From Arctopsyche grandis (lineage: Eukaryota > Arthropoda > Insecta > Trichoptera > Hydropsychidae), in assembly GCF_051622035.1 (NCBI RefSeq), contig NC_135362.1, positions 13,209,501 to 13,273,500 on the forward strand: 64,000 nt of DNA, given 5' to 3'. Numbering within the stretch: position 1 is the first letter of the stretch; each line of letters starts with the position of its first letter. The notes under the pieces were generated by a model. The model did not search any database, was not told where the DNA came from, and saw nothing but the letters and a program-made list of their open reading frames with translations. Positions 32,128-43,840 of this stretch are shown here, piece after piece. The translations under genes and the position numbers were made by a program.

Positions 32128-33261
32128 AAAGGCTTCCAATCCCGGGATCCCGGTGTTTTCTGGTACCGTGAATCCCGGTGCTGAAACTAGTCTGAATACC
32201 GGGATTACGGTGGTGGCAGAAATTTCTTTAAATATATTATTTTTATAAAAATAATATGGAAAAAATATAAAACAATATTATATAATGAACAATGGTGGGA
32301 TGAACAATGACAGTCATAGTTCATTTGTTTGCCACCCGTTTCGACGCCGGCTTGCCGTTTCCACGAAATGGTATGAACGGCCTGTATTTTATCGCAGATA
32401 TTATGCTCAATCGCAATGATATTTGAAGTATATTTTAACTGATTCGAACTCAGAATCGGCCACTGATCACGTTTTCGTGATCTAGAAAAAATGCGTGTGT
32501 TTCTGTGTGAGCGTCTGTATGTTTATTGTGTGTCAGTGTATATTGGGGATTTTTTGAACACTGTTTGTCCTATCGAACTGAAACTTAATATTGGTTACTG
32601 AAATTTTTATCGATACACCGTAATTTTTTTTCAACTTTTTAAGTTGATCGGAAATTGTACCTCCCCTTATATATGTCCTCTTTCTTTTTAAGTTTTTGAA
32701 TTAAATTATCCCCCAAACCACTCATCAAATCGGACTGAAATTTCTTACTTGTAATAGAAATTATTAATATTATACCCCAATATTTTTTCCTAAACCGAAA
32801 GTAGTACTTTCAATTTAGAGAATCAAGGTTTTTTATTTTTTTCTAAGAAATCCTTTAATTTATTGAACTGAAATTTTACCAAGTTATGTATAAAAGTTGG
32901 TAAGCATCCGTCAACCAGAAGTGGCAGTGTACTCTTGTTCAATTTTTTCTTCCACTATTTTTTTCGACCCCTTTAACATGTGTGCTCTTGACGTAAAAAT
33001 TCAAGTATAATTGTTGTATCAATGTGATGAAAATAAAAAAAAAATCACTAAATATAATAAACAGGAAGCGGGATTTTTTCCTCTCAGAAAAGTGAAAAAG
33101 AAATATTTCAAAAAAAAAACATTTTTGAAATATGAAAACATGCAATTGAACTTTTTTTCTTATACATTTGAAATCCCGGTGCTAGCACCGGGATCCCGGG
33201 ATCGGAAATTCCCAGCACCGTAATTCCGGTGCTGAAGTAACGTTCCGGGATTGGAAGCACT
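32128..33261. mobile_element. hAT-like non-autonomous element with 9-bp target duplication
   Basis: The direct repeat AATAAGCAA flanks it exactly (32119-32127 and 33262-33270). The ends are AAAGGCTTCCAATCCCGG and, reverse-complemented, TAGTGCTTCCAATCCCGG. Subterminal motifs built from CCCGGTGCTG, ACCGGGAT and CGGTG recur within about 100 bases of each end. The 1134-base element has no transposase. It contains a dispersed repeat (32443-32870) also found inverted at 36040-36435. Its TIR and size ally it with the element at 10516-11589. Confidence 0.65.
32443..32870 (+). repeat. Dispersed repeat, forward copy
   Basis: Phrases such as TTTTTTGAACACTGTTTGTC, TATCGATACACCGTAATTTT and GTACCTCCCCTTATATATG reappear in inverted and diverged form at 36040-36435. 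There is no coding frame and no recognised ends. Confidence 0.6.
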
Positions 33262-33554
33262 AATAAGCAAGTATGATATAACAAGTACGATTCGGGGGTA
33301 CGGGCCCCTCGATTAGTCCGGGTTAGTCACATGCTCGAGCTCTGATCCAGTAGTTGGCCAGATATGGCTCCAAGTCAATCGTTTCCTATCAGAGTTTATC
33401 AAACGGTTCCTACCAAATTGGCCACCACCCTCATTTGTCAGAATTTTTTAAATTTAGTCTCAGTTTTATGTAGACGTGTAGAGGGGTTTCCGAGTTTGGG
33501 TGGAATTGAGTAGTCGTGGAGGTAGTTTATTGTTCTGGATCCATCGACCAGCCA

Positions 33555-33644
33555 GTTCTGAATGAAGCACGGAATAAAACCGCCGAAAATGTATACCAAG
33601 CGTTGCGAGACCTTATTGGCTGTTATATACAGCTTGTTCATTCG
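33555..33644 (+). repeat. 90-base direct repeat, left copy
   Basis: It is nearly identical to 33961-34050 (starts GTTCTGAATGAAGCACGGAA, ends CTTGTTCATTCG, two differences seen). The pair immediately flanks the 316-base foldback. Confidence 0.85.
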
Positions 33645-33960
33645 GTTACCTGACAACTCGTTCACAGATTTTCTGTAAACCGAGGATGCGCTCCAGGCAT
33701 TACGTATACGGCCATCTCTTTCTCACCCCGTCTGTTCACCAAGATCTCTATTACTATGACATTATGTATGCAGCCATCTCTTTCACAGACCGTATGTTAT
33801 CGGTGAACAGACGGTCTGTGAAAGAGATGGCTGCATACGTAATGGCATAGTAAACGAGATCTTGGTGAACAGACGGGGTGAGAAAGAGGTGGCCGTATAC
33901 GTAATGCCTAGAGCGCATCCTCGGTTTACGGAAAATCTGTGAACGAGTTGTCGTGTCACC
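33645..33960. repeat. 316-base foldback (near-perfect inverted repeat)
   Basis: Two arms of about 158 bases meet head to head at about 33802. The left arm from 33651 reads TGACAACTCGTTCACAGATT; the complement of the right arm reads CGACAACTCGTTCACAGATT, and the pairing continues to the centre with only scattered mismatches. Each arm contains two related subunits with CGTCTGTTCACC or similar and CATCTCTTTC. The ORF calls across it (33754-34113 minus and others) are artefacts. Confidence 0.85.
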
Positions 33961-34050
33961 GTTCTGAATGAAGCACGGAATAAAACCGCCAAAAATGTAT
34001 ACCCAGCGTTGCGAGACCTTATTGGCTGTTATATACAGCTTGTTCATTCG
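33961..34050 (+). repeat. 90-base direct repeat, right copy
   Basis: This is the partner of 33555-33644 and begins directly at the end of the foldback. Confidence 0.85.
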
Positions 34051-34200
34051 TCGAGGCCTCTTTGGTGCGATCTGGCAATTAGTGAAGGTATACAAGTGGT
34101 CCACGAGCACCAATTACATAGGCTCTACTTTACGATATTGTAATTTTATAAATTTGTGTACACATGTACAAAGTTCGCCTTGGGGTAATCTCGTTATGAT

Positions 34201-36039
34201 ATTATGTTTAAAATAAATTAAAAAAAAAAGCGAAATCGGAAATCTAATTTTAAATTTTAATTCACTTTTCATACTGTGATATGCGGTATATTTTCATGCG
34301 GGATTTTCTGAAATAACAAGGAACGAAAATTTACTGGAATTTTAAATAGCCGCTGATTCGATATTGAAAAACCCTAATTGCTATGTTACTGTATACATTA
34401 TTTTGTGAAAGAAATTTCATTAATGTTTAAAATTGAAAGCATCATTTTGGAACAAAATTCACCTGATGCTTATTTTGAATGTATTATATGAAGTAATAAT
34501 AATTGAAAAGTGGCGTATGAAAATTTTTTGAGGAAAATATGCTTTATTTAGTATGTATACGTGTAATAATGGTTTTTTGTTTTGTTTTTATTCGGTACTT
34601 TGTTATTAATGATAATGAATTTCAAATATTATATGTGTATGCATTATTTTGTTTAACTTAATTTTTAAACGATCGTCTTTTGATAATGTACTGTTGGTAA
34701 TTCGCCCGAATGTGTCGAATCGCATAATTCGATATGACTGATTAAAAAAGCTAATTCTGTAGAATATTTACGATTCGTTACAGTTTTTGCGTATATTATG
34801 TGGTAGTTTTCCGAAATTTAATTATAGCATATTTTCGCCTAACCGCATCGAAACATGCATTCAGATACTTTCAATCGAGACTAAAGTGTCACTTTAGTCT
34901 CGATTGGTTTCCGAGAAACTGCCATTCTATATTTGAGTTCGTCGAATTTTTTGTAAGAGCTTTATTATAAATATGTGCATACATATTTTGAAGCACCGGC
35001 CGTCCGGTTAAATAAAATCATTAGTCGAATGCATTACCCTTTGCGCCCTCGAGACTCATGATTTACGACAGTTATAAATAGGGCGTTATTACCGGAGATG
35101 TTTCAACCCCCCCTTCATCATGCAGAGCCCGCATTGTTCTCCCGCCGATTTATTCGACGGACGGCCTAAACTTGATCCCTGAAATAGTATTTTTTATTTA
35201 GTATTTTGTTCGGATTGAGAGGGTGAGGGGGGAGGAACTATTATCGGAGTTTTGGCGACCGGCGCCGAAGGGGTTAAAACTCGGCGTTTCCCAAACTCGC
35301 AAATATCATTTCGCTATCGTTAATGCGTTGCCCGGCGACTTTATAATCTGCGTTCAGTACCTAAAATTAAACCGCTCCTCTCGGTAATTTATCACTTTAC
35401 CTGTTATGAAGAGTACTTTGCTGGAACTTAGTACGGTTAACCGCTCGAGCTCTGCAAAATTTAACCGGTGCGCCTTTGTTTCGTTATTACGCCTAAATGT
35501 GTTTAATTTCGGAATTGAAATTGGTCGTTTTTTCCGTAAAGTGTTGAATGTATCGATTTCGATCTGCCGTTAGATAGTGTGCAAAAATTGTAGACGTCTT
35601 TGACATATCGAGTGCAAATATTATGGACTGATCCGATTTGATCTGTTAAAAAATGCAATGATTGCTTTTGTCGATACTCACTATAACAGGGGACGTCAAT
35701 GGATTTCTAATAGCTGGCATATATGTACAATTATAAATTTAATAAGCTTTTTGTCGTCGCCAAAATAGGAAGTTTTTTTTGTAATAGTATGGAGCAATCT
35801 TTTTTTAGTACATAGTACAAACAGTAGGGAGTAATTAAGCAACACGATAAGCTATTTATTTAAAAAAAAAAATCGGATGTGACCAACCCATGACTATCCA
35901 TGTGACTAACATGACTGTGACTACATGAATAGGGTGACCAACCCATGACTATGTATTTGAAGAATATAAGAAGGTCACAAAACAAAATTTGATAATTAAA
36001 CATACATACACGTTCACACATACCGGTTATGAGAGCATT
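34201..36039. other. Intronic DNA with GC-richer unique-looking patches
   Basis: I recognise no exon. The 34990-35560 part is GC-richer than its surroundings and I saw no other copy in the window. Such patches in a very large intron of a regulatory kinase gene could be enhancers or alternative 5' exons, but nothing in the sequence proves it. A 35-base perfect hairpin lies at 34872-34906. Confidence 0.3.
34872..34906. repeat. Perfect 17-base-arm palindrome
   Basis: Arms CAATCGAGACTAAAGTG and CACTTTAGTCTCGATTG are exact complements around a single T at 34889. The flanks are not symmetrical. Confidence 0.9.
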
Positions 36040-36435
36040 TTCGATAGAAATTGAGCGCAAATGTAAGGAAAATTACACTAGACAAAAGTACTACTTCCGG
36101 TTCAGGTAAAATTATTAGGGTATAAAATTTATACTTTCTATTACATGTAAAAAAAATCAGTCTGATTCGGTTAGCGGTTTAGGAGATAATTGAATTCAAA
36201 AACTTAAAAAAAAGAGGACACCTACATATAAGGGGAGGTACCATTTCCGGACAACTTAAAAATTTGAAAAAAAATTACGTCGTATCGATAAGAATTCCAG
36301 TAACCGTTACTAAGTTGCAGTTCGATAGAACTAACGGTGTTCAAAAAATCCCCAAAATACATAGACACACACATATACATTTTTTCTAGATCATTAAAAC
36401 TGATGAAATCAGTGATTGATTCTGGGTTCGAATCA
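36040..36435 (-). repeat. Dispersed repeat, inverted copy
   Basis: This is the inverted, diverged partner of 32443-32870. Phrases include AAAAGTACTACTTCCGGTTC, ATAAGGGGAGGTACCATTTC and GTGTTCAAAAAATCCCC. The short minus-strand frame across it is not considered a gene. Confidence 0.6.
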
Positions 36436-36539
36436 CTCAAAATCTCAAGTTCGAATTTTCGCATGATCACAAAACTTCATCTATTGTTATTTTGTACATA
36501 TAGATAAAATAAAAATGATCAAGAGTCCAATGGTTTAAT

Positions 36540-36905
36540 TGGCGGTGCGTTCCGTTCCACCCACTTGAAATTTCTCGACACTCGTTTTTTCGACTTTTCG
36601 TTTGCTTGAACAGGAGTTTGTATACAAACATGTTTTTTTTTGTATACATATACTTATGTAATATCTTAAATATACGAGACTTATTGTGATTATTCACAGA
36701 TTTTTAAGCTATTAGCACACTTTTAAAATATAAAAAAAGTTAAATAACCAATTCTTACTATATATTTTTAATAGTTAGTTTTTAAAATTAATATTTCACT
36801 GTCAAAACATGTTTGTATGTGTATAAACTCGATGACGAGATACGCCAAAAAAGTCGATAAAACGAGGGTCGAGATATTTCATGTCGATGAAACGGAGTAA
36901 AACCT
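36540..36905. mobile_element. MITE with about 60-base imperfect inverted repeats
   Basis: The left end has CACTTGAAATTTCTCGACAC then TCGTTTTTTCGACTTTTCG. The right end, reverse-complemented, has CGACATGAAATATCTCGACC then CTCGTTTTATCGACTTTTTT. Related GTATACAAACATG / CATGTTTGTATGTG motifs lie just inside both ends. It is non-coding. Confidence 0.55.
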
Positions 36906-37375
36906 TTATTTGACTATATGCGATGCAACGTCTGTAATTGTTGTCATTGGAAAATGGACCAATGACGTTAAATGATTTCTATTTCATTCTTCCTAATTGA
37001 TATACATACGTACATGTACTTGTAGCTACTTCACAATGAACTAAAGTTTTCTTGGAAAAGGTTTTCTCTAGTGGTTTTTAGTGAAGATCTTTCTGTAGTC
37101 TCAGAATATGATCTCAGATGAGTGCTTTTGTTAAGCATAAGGAGGTTAATCATAGGGCAATTGTAGTGGTTATTTATAATATTGTAAACTTCGATTAATT
37201 CGCCTCTCATTCTTCTCATCTCCAATGTGGAGAGATTCATTTTTGTAATTCTTTGAATCCTTTCAATTCTTACTCATTTTTATTCCAATTTGGGTTTAAT
37301 ATCAATTTTATGGTTTGTCTATTTATTGTAATGTAATATTTTGCGTGGGTAGTTTTCGATTGATAGAGTATTTGG

Positions 37376-37443
37376 GTGCCAGATGTTCCGTGATCGAGAT
37401 TTTAGTGACGTGCGCGAGATCGCTTTTTGCGGAATAATCACCG
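37376..37443 (-). mobile_element. MITE copy C, partial
   Basis: This is one end of the family seen at 7576 and 19243. On the minus strand it begins CGGTGATTATTCCGCAAAAA and includes ATCACGGAACATCTGGCAC. The other half is missing. Confidence 0.55.
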
Positions 37444-38501
37444 AACTTACTATTGATATCGACATTCAGACCAAAAAAAAAAAAAAAATGTTTGTATGCG
37501 TATGAAAAATATGCTCATATAGTGAGAAATAGATTTAGGATTAATACATTATTCCACTACCTTTTTATTTACCGTTGCAATGTTGTGTCTACGTTGTGAT
37601 TATATATGTTGATATTAAATCTCGTAATCTAATATACATATATGTATAGCGCGTATAGCATTGTGCCGTGACAATTGAAGTGATTCTTAAATGACATTAC
37701 ATATACAATAAAAAAAAATACGCCAACAATACATAGTCTCTTTTTTTGCTCCATCACAGCAATCCGGATAATTTCGTTCATGAATTTTCAATTTCATATA
37801 TGCCGTCGGCTTATGATGACGATGATGCCAGTATTTGAGTCACGCGCGAGAAATGTTTGGAATTTGTTTCGACAGTATATTTTATATCCGGTGAGTGGAT
37901 GGATGTCGGTTATTTATTTGCTGTAAATTGATAAAGGCGGAGAGGGACCTTCGTCGATGGGCCCTACCTGGCGAGACCTTGATTACCTCAAGGTGGGCTC
38001 ATTCGATATTCCCGGCGAATAAATTCCAGTTATGGCTTAAATTTACGCTGATGAATTATTTTAAACTTTCGCGAAAGGTTTTCGGATGGAATTTAAATTG
38101 GGTGCTTGCGTTTAGGTGAGCTTGGTATGTTCGTTAAAATTTACTTATGTATGGTGTTACGTTTGTTGCTTCTGTATAAATGGTGTGGTGCGGTATCCGA
38201 TTCGGAATTCAATCATTTGATTGTTTCATTTATTTGTCTGTATGAGTCAGTTGAGAGATCTTAAAGTAAAGATACAGAGAGTGTTCCGATACGCCAAATC
38301 TGTACCATCGTGGCACTTTGCAAGCCCCACCTCCTGGAGTACATAGGGATACTTATGTAGAGAAGTTGAGATTTGTCGACAGATGAGGCTTAGTTTACAA
38401 TAGACATTTTATTATGAATTGTTATCAACAGAGACCGGCGTACATGTTTCAATTGCCCACAAAAAATGGTTCATTATTGTCAACTAGTGTTGTGCCCGTT
38501 G

Positions 38502-38539
38502 ATTTCAGTTTAGCCCGCCGCGCCGGGCTAAACTGAAAT
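38502..38539. repeat. 16-base-arm GC-rich hairpin
   Basis: Arms ATTTCAGTTTAGCCCG and CGGGCTAAACTGAAAT are exact complements with the loop CCGCGC. It may be the core of a small foldback element, since GTTGTGCCCG just outside resembles common insect transposon ends. Confidence 0.85.
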
Positions 38540-38989
38540 TTCCAACCTGAATTATTTAGAATTCCAATAGAAAGCAGGTATAAAAATTGTAGCTAATCGA
38601 AACAAACCCTAGATAACTACCGCCGAGGATTTCGAGTTTTGTTAAGGTGTGCATAGACTCTCTAATATATCTTGCAACAATATAAAATAAACCAAAGAAG
38701 TCTATTAATGAATGTATTTTTCCAAAACTAATTCCATCTTCTTCATTGTTGTTGAAATGTAATGCTCACAATCTCAATGCCAAGCCACGCTCTGAAATAC
38801 TCAGCAGTTAGGGATTTCCATCGAGAAATTTTGCTTTGGTTATAAATTTATAAATTCCGGTGTAAACCAGTCTTTATAAACATTGACACGGATTACATGA
38901 CCCTTGTTCAATGCATTTTTTTTCAATGCTACCTCATACCTGGAAAGGCTTAGCGGGTAGCATTCTTGCTTATTTTTTACATACTCAAA

Positions 38990-39074
38990 ATACAACGCCT
39001 ATCGGCGTATTTCAGGCTCATGGGCTTGTTGGCAAAACGCCGATCGGCGTTGGTCAGCATTCAAAGGGTTAAAA
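38990..39074. repeat. Fragment of a TTAA-type (piggyBac-like) MITE
   Basis: It contains the palindromic AACGCCGATCGGCGTT with a related CGCCTATCGGCG upstream, and it ends CATTCAAAGGGTTAA. Read outward, that is a TTAACCCTTTG terminus, typical of piggyBac-like MITEs. I found no matching left end. A similar TTAACCCTTTCACGCCGACG occurs at about 31273. Confidence 0.35.
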
Positions 39075-39477
39075 AGTACATTCAATGTGCGAAATGAATC
39101 AACCAGTGACGCAACGCAGCTCAAACCGACAATTAAATTGGTTGCAATAATAACACAGACTTTAAAAACTTTCTGCTTTGTCTATCAAATTTCATCAATC
39201 ATCGGATACGACCGATCCGATCGATCAGCTGTGGTAGGCGTAACGACCTTGCGGTATTCCTCCGACTGGTGTCTTTTCCTAGCAGCGACCACCTTCATCA
39301 TCACGATCAGCAGCAACACCAGCATCAGCAGCAGCAGCAACTCTCCCCACCAACTGAACAACTGTCGTCGGTCAGTCGGCGAGCTGGTCCGACACCGGCT
39401 CGACGTCCGTGACATACGCTCGCATCTCGTTCACCCATATTGGCTGCACCTCATTATATCGGTATGCGTACACGTAA

Positions 39478-39483
<6 letters not shown>

Positions 39484-39520
<37 letters not shown>
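39484..39520. repeat. (TA)n microsatellite
   Basis: This is an uninterrupted TA run of about 37 bases. The long plus-strand frame through it (39087-39674) is a poly-Tyr/Ile artefact in this part. Confidence 0.9.
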
Positions 39521-39526
<6 letters not shown>

Positions 39527-40900
39527 TTACATACACACTAATCTCAAAATTTCGATTCGATTCGCCGAACCTCCAAATCGAAAAGGCCTCGTCTTTCTCT
39601 CAATTATTATTATTGTTATTAATCGATTGCGGATTTGCATACGATCGCGAAATTTCGAAAGCGTTCGTTTGTGACTTTGAACTGTGATGTCGTGCGAAAT
39701 GTGCGGCGATATGTCAGTTTTGATGAATTTCCCTTTTATTATTACTTTATTTTTATTTTTTCGTTTCGATTGTGATTGTAAAAACGCGAGGCGTGGCTCG
39801 AACTCGAGCCAGTACTCTACTCGGCTCGCAAACGCGTAGCGTAGAAGTTTTGTCTGTTCATCGGTGACCGTTGGATTGTCGGTGACGTCAAACGTTAAAA
39901 ACTTCATTGACTTGTACATGTTTAATTATGTATTCGTCCGTGTTTGAAATGTGCCGTTTGATGAGTTTTGTACGATATTGAAATAGTTCGAGCCGTTTCC
40001 AGTAGGTACTAATTTTATAGTGGAATTCATGTACCTAATAGATAGGTTGGGGTTAGTAACCCTGTTGAGTTTTGTTGTAGATATGCTTTTGATTTTACGA
40101 TATGACAATACCGTTACCGGACGCAATCTTATGTTAAATCGGACTCATTTCGCTCGGTTGATTTCCAATCGTGCGATGAACTAAGTCATCCGGTCGTTGA
40201 AGTGATTTTAAGTGTTCTTGATTGCCGTATGATCTGCGATCAGCTGATGCGATGAGTTCGATTTACAGTATGATTTATTTATAAAGGATGCTAATTAATT
40301 TTGACCATATTCACTTAAAATAATGTACACTCGTAACAAATCTATCGCACGCAAAAAAAAAAATATTCAACTGTTAGATGTATTCAACATTAAATAAATT
40401 ATAGCAACATTCAAAAAATATATTGCATATTAAAAAAATTATTATCATTGGAATTAATTTATTTACACTTAAAAACTTATACTTTGCACTTTAAAATCAC
40501 TAAATCATGCGGAGTTTTTTTACTGGCAAGGTTGTATAATATTTCCAATAAAGTACGTTTGTGTTAATAACTTCCTTTTTTTTATCCATCAAACTGAACG
40601 TTACTTTGTTACAAAATGAATAGTATATATTTTAAAGTTAAAAGTATTCGAAATAAAAGTACCATGTGAATAGTATCTGATTTTAAGTGTAAAGTAGCCG
40701 AATTATAGTTCAATAAATTCAGTAACTACTATCTAAAATAAAGTTCAATTATATATTCCCCATTTACAAAGCTGATAGCTTGGTATTGTTTTTCTTTTAT
40801 TAAAGAATAGTATGGAAGAGAGATCGCTCGCATCATTGTCGGTATATTTTTGATGATATTTATCCTATTAAATCAATTCACACATTGATTTGATTTTATA

Positions 40901-41195
40901 CTTGTGGTTTTACCCGGCTTCGCTCGGTGTTTGTAATATAAACAGGTTAAACTTGGGAAAACAATAAGAGCCAAAATTTTTACTGAATTGTAATCGTAAG
41001 GCGAAGTAAGAAGAGGTATGTAATAAAATAGTAAACATTCATTTGTTTTTTTATTAAATTTATTTGAATGGAAAAAATAATATTCAACGATATCGATATC
41101 GTCGTCATAGTAATTTTTAAATTTTTTCATGTTCCCAACAAACCTTACATACATACAAAGTTACAAAGTCATACATAGTTTTTTATTTTATTAGA
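40901..41195 (-). mobile_element. Helitron-like element, minus strand
   Basis: On the minus strand it starts TCTAATAAAATAAAAAAC and ends ACCGAGCGAAGCCGGGTAAA followed by ACCACAAGT, where the terminal CTAG has decayed to CAAG. It carries a palindromic GATATCGATATCG segment also seen in the copy at 48729. Confidence 0.65.
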
Positions 41196-42599
41196 CAAAG
41201 ATTTTGATATAAACTTTTTTCATTTCTAAAATATCTTTTCAATATTAAAAATATAATCAACGTGAGATAACCACTTCTAAAAGCAATAGTCTTTCTAGAA
41301 AATAAAACGATGATATATCGGTATTTATTTATCTATTTTAAATTGATTTTCTTATCATGACAATTCAAAGGCACATTCAATACCTAGTAGATGTAAACAT
41401 CAAGACAATATAATTACACCAATGAAATTTGTATTCAATTCAGTTCTTTCATAAATTCTCTTTCAAAATATTAGTACACTTCTATGTATATTTTTAATTA
41501 TATCACAAATTCCACCGCGACTTCAGATTATGAACATATTTCTACAACCACTATTATGGTGTTTGCTTTGAAGTCCTCTGAGCTTGTGATCCGCAGGGCC
41601 CGTTAATTATGCCATTGTCCTCCATATTGGCGATACAAAGAGGCAGGATTCGCGACACAAATCGTAGTCATGATTGAACACACACACACTCACAGCGGGT
41701 TTAATTATTATTACGGTGCAATCATCGAATCAATTAGTGTCATCGTTAGTTACTCACTCGGTCTGTACGTGCGAAATATCACTCGTTAATTTTGCAACGG
41801 TGAAATCACACCGATGTAAAAGTTTTCGTAGAAAACGAAATGAAAACGTACAATATTTGCGCAAGCCATTATGACTGTTACGTGTTTCTACTTATTCAAT
41901 CGGCCGAGTCGATAGCTTTAAAGGATGAGTGCTGAGTGGAGCGACGCGACGCGACGGGATAGTCCCCATGCGACGAGCTACCTCGTCGCTTCACAAATGA
42001 TGCTTATCGATTTTGCCGTATTGTTTATGTAAATGTTTTTTTCGTCAGTATCTTTGATGGTCTTTTTATTATCGTTTGGTTTTTTTTTTTTTGTTGCGGA
42101 TTATGGATTTTTTCGTTGTGTCTATCTGGTGACTATTCTGTGTGTGAGCGTTTTCAAGGTGTCGTCTTTCTCGGGAAAAAGATCATGTTCATTCTCCATA
42201 GTTTGCGTCGCTTAGTCATCGTCGTCGTAAGTGCCACCTACGCGCGTTCGTTACTCACCGTGTTGGGTGATTTGATATGAATGTTATTGTTATGTGTGCG
42301 TGGAGTTTTGCTGATGTGACCACATTTTGTTTATGTATATGCTGTGTCGTTGTCTTGCGTTCGTTGGCCAGGAAAGTGTTTCGAGGTGCCTAACAAAATG
42401 TTCTGTGCTGACGATTAACGGTCATTTTCGATAATTTCCAGAAGAAATTTGCAATTCTTATTATTATATTGTGTGCGGCGTGCACAACGAGCCTGTTAGT
42501 AATGACCCGATTTATTTATGTATATTTTTTGACTTTTGTGACATTACAGGAAGAACCTAATGCGTCACAATGGTTTACATAGGAAAACAATTCAAAAAC

Positions 42600-43075
42600 A
42601 CAAATACATAATAGAAAGGAAAACCTAAAGCAGAAAAATATGGTAGAAACAAAAGAAAAATGTCAAATAAACAGAATAAATATGTATGTACATAGTAGGG
42701 AATGTCTTGCATCCACAAGCAGCACTGATATACATATGAGAACCAGCCATAAATATAAAACGTCCCCGCAAAGCCCGAATGGAATAGAGAAGATCGAAAT
42801 TCCTCTCATGCATCACATGCAATTTTGAAAATAACGATGAGCGCAGACTACCAGATAAAGGTTAAAATAATCTCTAATAACCTACGCTTTCTGAGGTGGA
42901 AAATATCACATTTAAGTACGGCAGCAGCGATTTCATCGAGAACTCGGATAGCTCATAGAATAGGAGCCATACTATAAAGAGATGTGCGGGTAGGAGGTAC
43001 AACAGATGATGATGTTTACCACGCACATAATTATTAGGGATAACTGTTTCAACAAAGACGGACATGTCGTATTAC
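42600..43075 (-). mobile_element. LINE 3' end, degraded, minus strand
   Basis: The minus strand reads VIPNNYVRGKHHHLL, followed by frameshifted remnants of a reverse transcriptase C-terminus, and then a 3' UTR. The same sequence lies at 53712-54272 on the plus strand (VPNNHVRGRHHHLMVVPHAR). Shared non-coding phrases include GATCTTCTCT and AAGACATTCCCTAC/TAGACATTCCATAC. Confidence 0.5.
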
Positions 43076-43750
43076 CACGTATGTAGAAGCTGGAGACCAA
43101 AACGAATCAATGATAAGGGAATTATACCTAAGCATGCTCAAAAGGAAAGAAGAGGGGTAGAGATATGAGAGATAATACCCATACGATTTCATATTTAGAA
43201 CACGAAGAAATGCTTTTTGCACTTTCTAAGTCCCTAGAGTGTAATTTGCTTTATGCGGATTCCACACAATAATAAGACACGAATAATTTCGCTACCATTT
43301 CAATGATTTGGTCAATGAAAATATGAGCTTAAAGAGCCTGCTGAAGTGAAAAAGTTTTTTTTGTTTGTTTGCCATGCAAATCTAGTTTTATACTTAAAAC
43401 CACCAAATTTGGTACTCCAATCATACTAATGATGATAGATTTTGGGTGGGGTCGAAATTTGCGCATAAACTGTATATTTTTTTTTACTTTTCTGTACTTT
43501 CACCCATCAGAGAAACGCAGGGCAATTCTTGTTGATCCAATTATTATATTTGATCTAGCAATGGGATAAGCAAAATATATTGTTCACTACAGTGCATCGT
43601 AAATATAATATATAAACTTGCAAGAATTTTACATCAACACATTAAATGTAGGACATGTATTCATGTCAGTTACTCAGTTGATTCTGAAAATACGCTTTTG
43701 TCGCTGAGGCATCGGGGAATTTTTATTCTGTGTCATTTTAAAATGGTACT

Positions 43751-43838
<88 letters not shown>
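43751..43838. repeat. (TA)n microsatellite, about 88 bases
   Basis: This is a long uninterrupted TA run. The frames called on both strands across it are artefacts. Confidence 0.95.

Positions 43839-43840
<2 letters not shown>

Larger units (their letters stand above)
33340..34200 (+). mobile_element. SINE fragment split by inserted repeats
   Basis: The left part (33340-33465) carries GTTTCCTATCAGAGTTT and CCAAATTGGCCACCACCCTC. The right part (about 34135-34200) carries TACAAAGTTCGCCTTGGGGT. In the intact SINE at 59546-59856 the corresponding phrases are about 60-70 bases apart. Here they are separated by about 670 bases holding the foldback structure and its flanking direct repeats. Confidence 0.45.

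Noticed and set aside
36222-36470. 82-codon minus-strand frame
   Set aside because: It lies in a dispersed repeat whose other copy (32443-32870) does not keep the frame open.
39087-39674. 195-codon plus-strand frame
   Set aside because: It crosses a (TA)n microsatellite and low-complexity CAG repeats and resembles no protein family.
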